Positions 35,879-46,261 of a DNA stretch of 64,000 nucleotides are shown here, piece by piece (within the stretch, counting starts at the first letter, position 1; the number at the start of each line of letters is the position of its first letter). The stretch spans positions 3,424,749 to 3,488,748 of the forward strand of contig NZ_LT977070.1 in assembly GCF_900250075.1 (NCBI RefSeq). Direction: 5' to 3'. The notes under the pieces are model-generated. The model saw only the letters and a list, made by a program, of their open reading frames with translations. It made no database searches and was not told the DNA's origin. Source of the DNA: Cupriavidus taiwanensis. GTDB lineage: Bacteria > Pseudomonadota > Gammaproteobacteria > Burkholderiales > Burkholderiaceae. The position numbers and the translations under genes were made by a program.

Positions 35879-35916
35879 AAAGGGTGGACATGCTTTGGCA
35901 AGCAGGCCACCCTTTT
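35879..35916 (-). terminator. Hairpin terminator after cytochrome c4
   Basis: AAAGGGTGG pairs with CCACCCTTT, with an inner stem TGCTT/AAGCA. On the minus strand the tail is TTTATTCATTT. It lies between the cytochrome c4 gene and resB. Confidence 0.6.
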
Positions 35917-36024
35917 CGATTGTGACAAGCGCGTTCGGTTGCATGGCTGCCGCGCCATCCGGCGGCGGCCGCTCAACCGGTGCGCCGGCGCGCGTGGGCG
36001 CCAGCGTCGCGGAATCCCGGATCG

Positions 36025-36684
36025 TCAGCGAACCCCGGCGACGTAGTCCGCCACCGCCTTGATCTCGGCATCCGACATCTTGGCGGCGATGGTCGTCATG
36101 ACCGGGTTGTTCTTGCGGGTGCCCTGGCGGAATGCCACCAGTTGTGCCTCGGTATAGTCGGCCCACTGGCCGCCGATGCGCGGATACTGCGCCGGCATGC
36201 CTGCGCCGGCGGGGCCATGGCAGGCGGCGCAGGCCGGCACGCCCTTGGCGGCGATGCCGGCGCGATAGATCTTCTGGCCGGCTTCGATGCTGTCCTTGTT
36301 CTTGGCGGTGGCCGGCTTGAGCGACTGCTTGGCGAGGTAGGCGCCAACGTTGCGCATTTCCTCGTCGGTCAGCACCGATGCCATCGGCACCATGATCGCG
36401 TTGTTGCGGGTCTTGGCCTTGAAGTCGGCCAGCTGCTTGTGGACGTACTCGGGATGCTGCGCGGCCAGCTTGGGGTTGGCGGCGGCCGCGCTGTTGCCGG
36501 CGGCACCGTGGCAGCTCAGGCAGGCGGGCACATTGCGATCGGGGGCACCTTGCGTGTACAGCGTTTCACCCTTGGCCGGGTCCGCCTTCGCGGCGGCCTG
36601 CTCTGCGGCAGATGCCAGACCGGAAAGGGCGGCGGCAGGAACGGCCAGAGCCAGGACACCCAGAATCTTCGCAATGCGGTTCAT
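36025..36684 (-). CDS. Cytochrome c4 (diheme)
   Basis: This periplasmic diheme cytochrome (219 residues) passes electrons to terminal oxidases. A signal peptide (VPAAALSGLASA) is followed by two homologous domains with heme motifs CLSCH (55-59) and CAACH (152-156), and distal Met ligands in VPMAS and PVMTT. The position next to the System II maturation genes fits its need for covalent heme. Confidence 0.95.
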   Translation of the reverse strand: MNRIAKILGVLALAVPAAALSGLASAAEQAAAKADPAKGETLYTQGAPDRNVPACLSCHGAAGNSAAAANPKLAAQHPEYVHKQLADFKAKTRNNAIMVPMASVLTDEEMRNVGAYLAKQSLKPATAKNKDSIEAGQKIYRAGIAAKGVPACAACHGPAGAGMPAQYPRIGGQWADYTEAQLVAFRQGTRKNNPVMTTIAAKMSDAEIKAVADYVAGVR

Positions 36685-37184
36685 TCGCACACCTTCTCTG
36701 AATTGTTTTGGATACCGTGATGCGTGCCGCTCCGGCGCTTTGCCGGCGGTGAGGACGCGCCGGTGCAAAAGGCTGGGAATCGTGGCGACCCGCGAGCGGC
36801 TGACCGATCCGCGCAACGCTGGCCGTGGCGGCAGACCCCGCCAGCCCGCTCCCGCCGACGCCGCACCGTCCGGTGCAGCGCGCGATGCGGGGCAAAGGCC
36901 CTGCCCACGATGGAACGACACACTAGGCTTCCCGCCCGGACGACGGCAGCCGAGGCACGCGGCATGGATGCCACGCGTCACCCGCTCAGGAGACCGTAAA
37001 CCGGCGTATTGTACAATAAGTTATGTGCCGGATTGATGCCTTGCGCCTTGTCGTGCCCGCTTCGGGCTGCGCCAGATCAAGCCCCGGCGGGCGGCCAGCG
37101 GCCGCAGCCATCCCACCCTGGCGGAACCCCGGCCCTGGCGCGCGCTGCGCGTGGCCTGCGCGGCCCGCCCCACTGCTCTAGCGC
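36685..37184. other. Divergent intergenic region cytochrome c4 / engB
   Basis: This 500-bp region contains no convincing gene. It should hold promoters for cytochrome c4 (minus) and engB (plus). A perfect 12-bp palindrome TATTGTACAATA (37007-37018) provides a TACAAT -10-like hexamer on both strands. The rest is GC-rich with open frames on every strand that look like noise. Confidence 0.45.
37007..37018. promoter_or_regulatory. Perfect palindrome TATTGTACAATA, candidate -10 or operator
   Basis: The 12-bp self-complementary AT-rich sequence stands out in a GC-rich region, 167 bp before engB. It contains TACAAT in both orientations. It may be a divergent -10 or a regulator site. Confidence 0.35.
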
Positions 37185-37898
37185 ATGTCCCTTCTTCACC
37201 AGGCCCGCTTCTTCATCACCGTGAACCACCTGCGCGACCTGCCCGCCACGGCCGTGCCCGAGGTGGCGTTCGCCGGGCGCTCCAACGCGGGCAAGTCCAC
37301 CGCCATCAACATCCTGTGCAACCAGAAGCGGCTGGCCTTTTCGTCGCGCACGCCCGGGCGCACCCAGCACATCAACTATTTCTCGGTGGCGCCGGTCAAG
37401 GCGCCCGATCCGCTGGCGTTCCTGGTCGACCTGCCCGGCTACGGCTATGCCGAGGTCTCAGGCTCGGCCAAATACCACTGGCAGGGCCTGCTGAGCGATT
37501 ACGTGCAGACGCGTCAGCAACTGGCCGGCCTGATCCTGATGATGGACGCGCGCCGGCCGTTCACGGACCTCGATTGCCAGATGGTCGAGTGGTTCCTGCC
37601 CACCGGGCGGCCCATCCACGTGCTGCTGACCAAGGCTGACAAGCTCACCAACAGCGAAAACGCCAAGGCGCTGCGCGAAACCCGCAAGATGCTGCAAGGC
37701 TATGCCGAGCAGCTGGAAACGCCGGTGCCGATGACGGCGCAGCTGTTCTCCAGCCTCAAGCGCCGCGGCATCGAAGAGGCGCAGGGCGTGATCGCCGGCT
37801 GGCTGAACCTGCCCGAAGCGCAGAAGCTGCAACGCGAGGCCGCCGCCGCGAACAACGCGCCCGCCGCCGTACCTCCCGCGTCCGATCCGGCCGCGTGA
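37185..37898 (+). CDS. engB: Ribosome biogenesis GTPase EngB (YsxC/YihA)
   Basis: EngB (237 residues) is an essential GTPase acting in late large-subunit assembly. G-motifs are G1 GRSNAGKST (31-39), G3 DLPGYG (82-87) and G4 TKAD (149-152). The carboxy-terminal ~20 residues form an Ala/Pro tail beyond the usual ~200-residue core. ATG 37185 gives the conserved start with the FF(I/V)x amino-terminal strand. Confidence 0.95.
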   Translation: MSLLHQARFFITVNHLRDLPATAVPEVAFAGRSNAGKSTAINILCNQKRLAFSSRTPGRTQHINYFSVAPVKAPDPLAFLVDLPGYGYAEVSGSAKYHWQGLLSDYVQTRQQLAGLILMMDARRPFTDLDCQMVEWFLPTGRPIHVLLTKADKLTNSENAKALRETRKMLQGYAEQLETPVPMTAQLFSSLKRRGIEEAQGVIAGWLNLPEAQKLQREAAAANNAPAAVPPASDPAA

Positions 37899-37912
37899 TC
37901 CGGCAGCTGGCG

Positions 37913-37936
37913 CGCAAAAAAAAGCCCCGTCGCAAG
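37913..37936 (-). repeat. Terminator-like hairpin on the strand opposite engB/hemB
   Basis: CCCCGT and ACGGGG form a stem; on the minus strand it is followed by GCTTTTTTTT. Read on the plus strand the tail lacks T residues, so it fits poorly as an engB terminator. It could stop antisense transcription or be bidirectional but weak. Confidence 0.4.
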
Positions 37937-38066
37937 CAACGGGGACAAACTTTCCCGCCGGTGGGGCGGGTACCCGCTCAGGGAGGAGTAGCGGGGGACA
38001 CCGCGCCACGCAGCGCGCAACGCAAAGTGTCCGCGAGTATGATGGCGGGCACGCACAAAAGTTTAG

Positions 38067-39140
<1,074 letters not shown>

Positions 39141-39158
39141 CGGCCGAACCGACTGCGC

Positions 39159-40379
39159 ATGGAGCTGCTAGGGTTTTCAGCGAGCCAGGTTCACCCGCTC
39201 GCCTCTCTCACCGAGGCGGGCAACTTTCTGTCGGACAATGCAGCGTCGCTGTTCGTGTGGGCGGATTTTTCCACCGAAGAGGTCACCGCGGCGCCCGACG
39301 CATGGCGCGAGCAGGTGCGCCAGCTTGCCGGCGCGCCCATCCTCGACCTGCACCTCGCCGACGCCACCAACGCGGCGCATCCGTCGTACTTCGATACGAC
39401 CCATGCGTACGACATGGTGATCTTCCGCAAGCTCACCTTCGAAACCAGCCGCGCCATCGCCGAGGCCGAGCCGCAAGACGCCGCCGGCACCGCTGGCACC
39501 ACCAAGCCGCCCGCGGCCGAGGCAGCGGCCCGGCAGAAGCGTTATGCGCCCGGCTTCCTGCCGGCACTGGCCAAGATCGATACCCAGCCGGTCACGTTCT
39601 TCATGTTCGACACCGTGCTGGTGACGGTGCGCTCGGGGCCGTCGCGCACCGTCGACCAGGTGCGCCAGCGTTTGCTCGAGCTGTGCCAGGCGCCGCGTCC
39701 GCAAGCCGTGCCCGCGCGTGGCAACGGCCAGTCGCTGCTGCACGGCATCCGTCCGCCGAGCCGGCCCGAGGACCTGATGCTGCGGCTGCTCAACGCCATG
39801 GTCGACCGCTACCTGGAACTGCGCGCGCCGCTGACGCGCCAGCTCGACCGCTGGCAGCGCGCGCTGCTGAACTCGCGCCGCAGCTTCTCCAGCTGGGAAG
39901 GGCTGCTCGATGCGCGCATCCAGCTGCGCAAGCTGGAACACCTGAGCGAGGAGCAGCGCGACGCGCTGCAGGAGTTCCGCGACAGCCTGCTGGACAACCG
40001 CTACAGCAGCGACCAGCCGGGCGGCGCGGCCAACGCGCCGGGGCGCGACGAGGTGCTGCTGGTGCGCATCAACGACGTGATGGAGCATATCCAGCGGGTG
40101 CTGGCGCATGCGCGCCGGCTTGAGGATTCGATCGAATCGGCGGTGCAGATCCACTTCTCGGCGGTGGCGCACCGGACCAACCGCACCATGCGCGCGCTGA
40201 CGCTGATTACGGCGCTGTTCATGCCGCTGACGCTGATCACCGGCGTGTTCGGCATGAACTTCGAGCGCATGCCCTGGCTGCAGGAGCCGCAGGGCTTCTG
40301 GTGGTCGATCGGCCTGATGGGCGCGGTGGCGGTGGTACTGGCGGCGTTGTGGGGCGTGGCGCGGCAGCTCGAGCGCTAG
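39159..40379 (+). CDS. CorA-family divalent cation transporter
   Basis: This 406-residue protein has the CorA fold: a cytoplasmic funnel with a long helix region (residues ~230-330) and two carboxy-terminal membrane helices. The first ends in the diagnostic GMN motif (VFGMNFERMPW). Two Ala/Pro-rich insertions (near residues 105-130 and 180-205) lengthen the amino-terminal domain. It is 18 bp after hemB, so cotranscription is possible. Mg2+ or another divalent cation is the likely substrate; selectivity is not evident. Confidence 0.9.
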   Translation: MELLGFSASQVHPLASLTEAGNFLSDNAASLFVWADFSTEEVTAAPDAWREQVRQLAGAPILDLHLADATNAAHPSYFDTTHAYDMVIFRKLTFETSRAIAEAEPQDAAGTAGTTKPPAAEAAARQKRYAPGFLPALAKIDTQPVTFFMFDTVLVTVRSGPSRTVDQVRQRLLELCQAPRPQAVPARGNGQSLLHGIRPPSRPEDLMLRLLNAMVDRYLELRAPLTRQLDRWQRALLNSRRSFSSWEGLLDARIQLRKLEHLSEEQRDALQEFRDSLLDNRYSSDQPGGAANAPGRDEVLLVRINDVMEHIQRVLAHARRLEDSIESAVQIHFSAVAHRTNRTMRALTLITALFMPLTLITGVFGMNFERMPWLQEPQGFWWSIGLMGAVAVVLAALWGVARQLER

Positions 40380-40409
40380 CCGCAGGCCTGGGTACGCCCT
40401 GCGTACGCT

Positions 40410-42326
40410 TCAGGTACGCGTGCGCGTACCGAACGCGCGCTCCAGGCTTTCCAGGAAACGGTTGGCCGACTGGTAGCCGATCACGCGCACCGGGCGCTCG
40501 CGCCCGTCCGGCCCGAACAGGATGATGCCGGGGGGCCCGAACAACCCGAAGCGCTTGAGCAAGGCCTTGTCGTCGGCATTGTTGGCGGTCACGTCCGCCT
40601 GCAGCAGCACGATCTCCGACAGCCGCGCGCGCACGCGCGGATCGACGAAGGTCATGCGCTCCATCTCCTTGCAGCTGACGCACCAGTCGGCATAGAAATC
40701 CAGCAGCACCGGCTTGCCCGCGGCGGCGGCCTGCGCCACCCGGGCGTCGAGTTCGGCCACGCTGCGCACGCGCTCGAAACGCACCGCCTCCGTACCACCG
40801 GCGTTTTCGCCGCCAGTGCGCGCTACGCTCAAATGCGACAGCGGCTGCAGCGGATCGCGTCCGCCCGAGGCCACGCCGATCAGCACGATCGCGGCGGCGA
40901 TGGCAAACAGCATGCCCACGCCCTTGCCCACCCGCACCAGGTTGCGCGGATCAGGCCCCAGTCCGTCGAAGGCACCAAGGAACACCGCCGCCACCAGCAG
41001 CAGTGCCGCCAGCAATAGCATCGTGGCCCACGCCGGCAGCACCGGCCCCAGCATCCACAGCGCCACGCCCAGCAGCAGGAAGCCGAAGAAGCGCTTGGTC
41101 ACCTCCATCCAGCGGCCGGCGCGCGGCAGCAGGTTGCCTGCACCCACGCCGACCAGCACCAGCGGCACGCCCATGCCCAGCGCCATCGCGAACAGCGCGG
41201 CGCCGCCGGTCACCGCGTCGCGGCTCTGTGCGATATAGGCCAGCGCGCCCGCCAGCGGCGCCGTCACGCACGGCCCGACGATCAGCGCGGAGATCGCCCC
41301 CATCGCCGCGGCGCCGGCCACTTGCCCGCCCTGGCGGCGGTTGGACGATTCCGTGAGCCGGGTCTGCCAGCGCTGCGGCAGCTGCAGCTCGTACAGGCCG
41401 AACATCGACAGCGCCAGCGCCACCATCAGCGCGGCGAAGGCACCGAGCACCCAGGGCTTCTGCAACGCGGCGGACAGCCCCTCGCCCAGCAGCCCCGCGG
41501 CCACGCCAACCGCGGTGTACACCACCGCCATGCCTAGCACATAGGCCAGCGACACCACCAGCGCGCGGCTGCGCGTGACGTGCTCGCCGACCACGATCGA
41601 TGACAGGATCGGCACCATCGGCAGCACGCAGGGCGTAAAGGTCAGCAGCAGACCCAGGCCGAAGAACAGCGCGGCGATCAGGCCCAGGTTGCGGCTCGCC
41701 AGCGCCCCGGCGATACGGTCGCTGTCGTCGGCGCGCAGGGTCGCGGCCGCGCCCGGCACGGCGGGTGCTGCCGGTGCCGGGGCCGGCGCGGCCGCGGGCG
41801 CATCGCTGCGGCCGCGCTTGCCGAACAGGTCGGCCAGGGCGCTGCCGCCCACCTTGTGGACGCTTTCCATCGGCGGATAGCACAGGCCCTTGTCGGCGCA
41901 GCCCTGGGAAGTCACCGTCAGCGTCCATTTGCCGTCGGTGGGGTCGGCCTCGACCGGCACGCGGATGACCACGCTGTCGCGGTAGGTTTCCATCTCCTTG
42001 CCGAAGGTCTCGTCGAACTTGACCTTGCCCGGAGGATAGACCGGCGAGCCCAGTTTCACGCCCGCCGGCTGGGCGGCGAAGGCGAAGCGTTCGCGGTACA
42101 TGTAGTAGCCCGGCGCCACATCGAAGCGCACCTCGATGGTCTTGTCGCCGGGCTGGCTGGCGGCAAAGCGAAAGGCTTGCTCCGGCGGCAGGAAGTCGTC
42201 CTCGGTGGCGGCGTGAAGGCTGCCCGCCAGGCACAGCCAGGCCAGCGCCGCCAGCAGCGCTGCGGCAATATGCCGCGCCCACATCTGCCCGGGCGTGCCC
42301 GCCCGCCGTGCCAAACCGATAGTCAT
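40410..42326 (-). CDS. dsbD: Thiol:disulfide interchange protein DsbD
   Basis: DsbD (638 residues) carries reducing power from cytoplasmic thioredoxin to periplasmic thiols, including apocytochromes. Signal peptide (to about residue 39), an immunoglobulin-like alpha domain with the Cys pair in CADKGLCYPP, an eight-helix beta domain with FTPCVLPM and GPCVTAPLAG, and a carboxy-terminal thioredoxin domain with DWCVSCKEM. The ATG at 42326 overlaps the cutA stop (ATGA). Confidence 0.96.
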   Translation of the reverse strand: MTIGLARRAGTPGQMWARHIAAALLAALAWLCLAGSLHAATEDDFLPPEQAFRFAASQPGDKTIEVRFDVAPGYYMYRERFAFAAQPAGVKLGSPVYPPGKVKFDETFGKEMETYRDSVVIRVPVEADPTDGKWTLTVTSQGCADKGLCYPPMESVHKVGGSALADLFGKRGRSDAPAAAPAPAPAAPAVPGAAATLRADDSDRIAGALASRNLGLIAALFFGLGLLLTFTPCVLPMVPILSSIVVGEHVTRSRALVVSLAYVLGMAVVYTAVGVAAGLLGEGLSAALQKPWVLGAFAALMVALALSMFGLYELQLPQRWQTRLTESSNRRQGGQVAGAAAMGAISALIVGPCVTAPLAGALAYIAQSRDAVTGGAALFAMALGMGVPLVLVGVGAGNLLPRAGRWMEVTKRFFGFLLLGVALWMLGPVLPAWATMLLLAALLLVAAVFLGAFDGLGPDPRNLVRVGKGVGMLFAIAAAIVLIGVASGGRDPLQPLSHLSVARTGGENAGGTEAVRFERVRSVAELDARVAQAAAAGKPVLLDFYADWCVSCKEMERMTFVDPRVRARLSEIVLLQADVTANNADDKALLKRFGLFGPPGIILFGPDGRERPVRVIGYQSANRFLESLERAFGTRTRT

Positions 42327-42727
42327 GAAGCCGATTCCTGTCTGTTCTGATCCCGGGGTGCTGCCGTACCTGCTGCGGCGCCGGCGGTCTCGCCGCGAAC
42401 CCATTCCAGGTAGGGCCCGTAGCCCGCTGACACGGGCCACGCGAGCAGCTCCGGCACCTCATAGGGGTGATGTTGCCGGATCACGGCCTCGAGCGCAGCG
42501 TAGCGTGCGCGCGTGGTCTTGATCAGCAGCGGCCATTCCTGCGCCCGTTCGAGCTTGCCCTGCCACCAGTACTCGGATTCGACCGGCGCCAGACGGTTCA
42601 CGCAGGCGGCGGCGCGCGCCTCCAGCACGGCCCGCGACAAGCGCGCCGCGGTGTCGGCATCGGGAGCATTGGTCATGGCGACGAGCACCTCGTCCGGGCC
42701 GGTAAATTGGTCAGTATGGCTTTGCAT
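42323..42727 (-). CDS. cutA: Divalent cation tolerance protein CutA
   Basis: CutA (134 residues) is a small trimeric signalling-type protein linked to copper tolerance. Core motifs are EARAAACVNRLAPVESEYWWQGKLE, PLLIKTTRARYAALEAVIRQHHPYEVPELLAWPVSAGYGPYLEW. ATG 42727 has GGGGGAG just upstream; the earlier in-frame start lacks a site. The carboxy tail is Ala/Gln/Ser-rich. Coupled to dsbD. Confidence 0.95.
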   Translation of the reverse strand: MQSHTDQFTGPDEVLVAMTNAPDADTAARLSRAVLEARAAACVNRLAPVESEYWWQGKLERAQEWPLLIKTTRARYAALEAVIRQHHPYEVPELLAWPVSAGYGPYLEWVRGETAGAAAGTAAPRDQNRQESAS

Positions 42728-42763
42728 CGACACTCCCCCGCGGCCGGCCATCGCCGACCCGCA

Positions 42764-42795
42764 CAAAACAAAAGAGCCAGGCGGATGCCTGGCTC
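42764..42795 (-). terminator. Intrinsic terminator after rplQ (end of the alpha operon)
   Basis: GAGCCAGGC/GCCTGGCTC form a 9-bp stem; on the minus strand it is followed by TTTTGTTTTG. Lies between rplQ and cutA. Confidence 0.88.
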
Positions 42796-42851
42796 GATTG
42801 TAAGCGGTGCGCCCGGAACCGTCGCACGACGGCTGCGGGCAGGGAACGTAC

Positions 42852-43247
42852 TTATTCCGCGGCTTCTTTGGCCGGGGCTTCGGTGATTTCCGGGCGATCC
42901 ACCAGCTCGACCAGCGCCATCGGCGCGTTGTCGCCCTGACGGAAGCCGAACTTCAGGATGCGGGTGTAGCCGCCCGGACGGGTGGCGTAGCGCGGGCCCA
43001 GCTCGGTGAACAGCTTGGTGACCATGTCGCGGTCGCGCAGGCGGGCGAACGCCAGGCGGCGGTTGGCAACGGTGTCCTTCTTGGCCAGCGTGATCAGCGG
43101 CTCGACAACCTTGCGCAGTTCCTTGGCCTTGGGCACGGTGGTCTTGATCAGCTCGTGCTGGAACAGCGAGTTGGACATGTTGCGCAGCATCGCGAGACGG
43201 TGCGACGAGGTGCGGTTCAGTTTCCGCAGACCATGACGGTGACGCAT
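42852..43247 (-). CDS. rplQ: 50S ribosomal protein L17
   Basis: L17 (131 residues) opens with [20 protein letters not shown] and contains [15 protein letters not shown] and RLRD, diagnostic for the family. It is the last gene of the alpha operon, about 135 bp after rpoA. The intervening region contains a GC-rich hairpin (43326-43345). Confidence 0.97.
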   Translation of the reverse strand: MRHRHGLRKLNRTSSHRLAMLRNMSNSLFQHELIKTTVPKAKELRKVVEPLITLAKKDTVANRRLAFARLRDRDMVTKLFTELGPRYATRPGGYTRILKFGFRQGDNAPMALVELVDRPEITEAPAKEAAE

Positions 43248-43325
43248 GATGATTCCTTTCAGTTAAGTGTTTGACCAGCTCTTCTATCGTCCGATGCGGC
43301 GGGACGCGGGCCGGTAGTCATACAT

Positions 43326-43345
43326 GCCCCGGCCACAGCCGGGGC
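43326..43345 (-). other. Intercistronic hairpin rpoA/rplQ
   Basis: GCCCCGGC and GCCGGGGC form a perfect 8-bp stem with CACA loop. No T-tract, so more likely an mRNA stability or processing structure than a terminator. Confidence 0.5.
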
Positions 43346-43382
43346 GGTTGCTGCGATGCGGGACGGATGCCCCGCGCCACAA

Positions 43383-44363
43383 TTACTTTTCCAGACCTGC
43401 GGGCGGCCAGTTCTCGAGCTTCATGCCGAGGGTCAGGCCGCGCGAGGCGAGGACTTCCTTGATCTCGTTGAGCGACTTGCGACCCAGGTTCGGGGTCTTG
43501 AGCAGCTCGTTCTCGGTACGCTGGATCAGGTCGCCGATGTAGTAGATGTTTTCGGCCTTCAGGCAGTTGGCCGAACGCACCGTCAGCTCCAGGTCGTCGA
43601 CCGGGCGCAGCAGGATCGGGTCGATCTGCGGCGTGCGGCTCGAAGCGGCCTCGGCGGCGGACTCGGTGCCTTCCAGCGCGGCGAACACGGACAGCTGGTC
43701 GACCAGGATGCGGGCCGACTGGCGGATCGCTTCCTCGGGCGAGATCACGCCGTCGGTTTCGATGTTCATCACCAGCTTGTCGAGGTCGGTACGCTGCTCC
43801 ACGCGGGCGGATTCAACCGCGTACGACACGCGGCGCACCGGCGAGAACGAGGCGTCCAGCACGATGCGGCCGATGACCTTGCCGGATTCGTCGCCGAACT
43901 TGCGCACGTTGCCCGGCACATAGCCGCGGCCTTGCTCGACCTTGATCTGCATGTCCAGCTTGCCGCCGGCCGACAGATGGGCGATCACGTGGTTCGGGTT
44001 GATGATCTCGACGTCGTGCGGCAGCTCGATATCGGCGGCCGTGACCACGCCTTCGCCATCCTTGCGCAGCGACACCGTGACTTCGTCGCGGTTGTGCAGC
44101 TTGAACACCACGCCCTTCAGGTTGAGCAGCAGGTTGACGACGTCTTCCTGCACGCCGTCGATGGTGGAATACTCGTGGACCACCCCAGCGATCGTGACTT
44201 CGGTCGGGGCATAACCGACCATCGACGACAGCAGCACGCGACGCAGGGCGTTACCGAGCGTATGGCCGTAGCCGCGCTCGAACGGCTCCATCACGACTTT
44301 GGCGTGATGGTCGCCCAGAGGCTCGACGGCGATGATTTTTGGCTTGAGGAGTGCTGTTTGCAT
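43383..44363 (-). CDS. rpoA: RNA polymerase subunit alpha
   Basis: RpoA (326 residues) dimerises to nucleate RNA polymerase assembly. The amino-terminal domain has [12 protein letters not shown]; the linker is at ~residues 235-250; the carboxy-terminal DNA-binding domain has the [14 protein letters not shown] and [16 protein letters not shown] signature. Length is standard. Between rpsD and rplQ. Confidence 0.98.
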   Translation of the reverse strand: MQTALLKPKIIAVEPLGDHHAKVVMEPFERGYGHTLGNALRRVLLSSMVGYAPTEVTIAGVVHEYSTIDGVQEDVVNLLLNLKGVVFKLHNRDEVTVSLRKDGEGVVTAADIELPHDVEIINPNHVIAHLSAGGKLDMQIKVEQGRGYVPGNVRKFGDESGKVIGRIVLDASFSPVRRVSYAVESARVEQRTDLDKLVMNIETDGVISPEEAIRQSARILVDQLSVFAALEGTESAAEAASSRTPQIDPILLRPVDDLELTVRSANCLKAENIYYIGDLIQRTENELLKTPNLGRKSLNEIKEVLASRGLTLGMKLENWPPAGLEK

Positions 44364-44429
44364 TAGGTTGTCCTTTTCAATACCCTCGGCTCGTTACACC
44401 GATAAGGCTGACGTTTGGAACCTGGAAAT

Positions 44430-44478
44430 CCCATCGTAACGATGGGCGAAGCCCGACGCGCGCGAAGCGCGTCGGGCT
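44430..44478 (-). other. Two tandem hairpins between rpsD and rpoA
   Basis: CCCATCG (44430-44436) pairs with CGATGGG (44440-44446), then AGCCCGACGCGC (44450-44461) pairs perfectly with GCGCGTCGGGCT (44467-44478). No T-tract follows on the minus strand. A 12-bp perfect stem in a 165-bp intercistronic gap suggests RNA processing, stabilisation or control of rpoA synthesis. Confidence 0.6.
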
Positions 44479-44528
44479 GAAGGAGAAGCTTTGCGACGAA
44501 CGCAAGCTCTGGGCCGGCTGCTCGCGGA

Positions 44529-45152
44529 TTAACGCGAGTACAGTTCGACGATCAGGCTTTCGTTGATGTCGCCCGAGATATCGGCGCGATCCGGGACTTG
44601 CTTGAAGGTGCCTTCGAACTTCTTGGCATCCACGGCGACCCAGGTCGGGAAGCCCGACTGCTCGGCCAGCGACAGCGCTTCGGCGATACGGACCTGCTTC
44701 TTCGACTGCTCGCGGATGGTGATGACGTCGCCCGACTTGATCTGGGCCGACGGCACGTTCAGGGTCTGACCGTTCACCAGGATCGCCTTGTGCGACACCA
44801 GCTGGCGCGCTTCAGCGCGGGTCGAGCCGAAGCCCATGCGGTACACCACGTTGTCCAGGCGCGATTCCAGCAGTTGCAGCAGGTTTTCGCCGGTGTTGCC
44901 CTTGCGGCGGTCGGCTTCGGCGAAGTAGCGGCGGAACTGGCGCTCGAGCACGCCGTAGATGCGCTTGACCTTCTGCTTTTCGCGCAGCTGGTTGCCGTAG
45001 TCGGAGGTGCGGGCACCCGAGGTGCGGCCATGCTGGCCCGGCTTGCTGTCCAGCTTGCACTTGTCGGCCAGCGAGCGGCGCGAGCTCTTCAGGAACAGGT
45101 CGGTGCCTTCACGGCGGGAAAGTTTGGCCTTCGGGCCGGTATAACGTGCCAC
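44529..45152 (-). CDS. rpsD: 30S ribosomal protein S4
   Basis: S4 (207 residues) is a primary 16S rRNA-binding protein. It starts with GTG ([16 protein letters not shown] as coded; initiator Met in the protein), preceded by AAAGGAAG. The S4 RNA-binding motif [34 protein letters not shown] is present. An upstream in-frame extension to 45302 is open but non-coding. A 301-bp gap separates it from rpsK. Confidence 0.97.
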   Translation of the reverse strand: MARYTGPKAKLSRREGTDLFLKSSRRSLADKCKLDSKPGQHGRTSGARTSDYGNQLREKQKVKRIYGVLERQFRRYFAEADRRKGNTGENLLQLLESRLDNVVYRMGFGSTRAEARQLVSHKAILVNGQTLNVPSAQIKSGDVITIREQSKKQVRIAEALSLAEQSGFPTWVAVDAKKFEGTFKQVPDRADISGDINESLIVELYSR

Positions 45153-45453
45153 GTTGTCTTCCTTTGATCGATCACGGCGCCTTAAGGACGCGCCGTGAGT
45201 CCGCCAACGCAGTGCCGGCGCGGTGCAACAGGGCACACGCCAGACCGTGACGGACGGTGGGCTTATTAAGCGCGCCCCGTTGGGGAGGCGTGCTGCAAGC
45301 AATTTACCAATACGCCGGCATCATAATGTGCCCTTTACGGCACTGACGCGGCGCAAAACGAAAACCTGCCGCATAAAAATGCAGCAGGTCAACGCGCGAT
45401 ACTAGCATATCCGAAACCGGCAGGTAAACCCGCCGGGCTCGGACGCCAACGCA
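45153..45453 (-). other. Long rpsK-rpsD intercistronic region
   Basis: This 301-bp gap is unusually long for the alpha operon. It contains a terminator-like hairpin near its rpsK end, a TATGAT hexamer further on (around 45320-45325) without a good -35, and the inverted repeat CACGGCGC/GCGCCGTG near the rpsD start. A separate transcription unit rpsD-rpoA-rplQ is possible. Confidence 0.5.
45353..45390 (-). terminator. Terminator-like hairpin after rpsK
   Basis: On the minus strand ACCTGCTGCAT pairs with ATGCGGCAGGT (one mismatch) around TTTT, followed by TTTCGTTTTGC. It may attenuate read-through from rpsK into rpsD. Confidence 0.6.
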
Positions 45454-45852
45454 TCAGATGCGGCGGCGCTTCGGCGGACGGCAGCCGTTGTGCGGAATCG
45501 GCGTGACGTCTTCGATGATCGCGATCTTGATGCCCAGCGCGTTCAGCGCGCGGACAGCCGATTCACGACCCGGGCCGGGGCCCTTGATACGCACTTCCAG
45601 GTTCTTGATGCCCTGGTCTTGCGCCACGCGGCCGGCGTTCTCGGCAGCAACCTGGGCAGCGAACGGGGTCGACTTGCGCGAACCCTTGAAGCCCTGGCCA
45701 CCGGCGGTCGCCCACGACAGGGCGTTGCCCTGGCGATCGGTGATCGTGATGATGGTGTTGTTGAACGAAGCGTGGACGTGCGCAATGCCGTCGGCAACGT
45801 TCTTCTTGACCTTCTTACGCGCGCGAGCGGCGTTATTCGGACCTTTTGCCAT
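45454..45852 (-). CDS. rpsK: 30S ribosomal protein S11
   Basis: S11 (132 residues) lies in the platform of the small subunit. Family features are [25 protein letters not shown] and the basic end [12 protein letters not shown]. Preceded by rpsM by 24 bp. Confidence 0.98.
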
Positions 45853-45876
45853 TAGTTTCTTCCTCTGCCTTCGGCT

Positions 45877-46242
45877 TTACTTCTTCAGAGCCACGCCGGC
45901 CTTGCGCGGACCCTTGCGGGTACGGGCGTTGGTGCGCGTACGCTGGCCGCGCATCGGCAGGCCCTTGCGGTGACGCATGCCACGATAGCAACCAAGGTCC
46001 ATCAGACGCTTGATGTTCATCGTGGTTTCACGACGCAGGTCACCCTCGACCGTGACCTTGCCCACTTCGTCACGAAGCTTTTCCAGGTCGGCGTCGGTCA
46101 GGTCCTTGACCTTCTTGTCAAACGGTACACCGGTGGCCTCGCAAATCTTGCGGGCGCGCGAGCGGCCGATACCGTAAATAGCCGTCAGGCCGATTTCGGT
46201 ATGCTTGTGGTTCGGGATGTTAACCCCTGCGATACGTGCCAT
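45877..46242 (-). CDS. rpsM: 30S ribosomal protein S13
   Basis: S13 (121 residues) binds the head of the small subunit and contacts tRNAs. [14 protein letters not shown] and the Arg-rich [21 protein letters not shown] are diagnostic. First gene of the S13-S11-S4 group; rpmJ is immediately upstream. Confidence 0.98.
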
Positions 46243-46261
46243 TCGTCAATCCTCTTTCCGA

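Noticed and set aside
35838..36024. Possible small gene between resB and cytochrome c4
   Set aside because: The 60-residue frame spans the terminator hairpin and lacks a ribosome-binding site.
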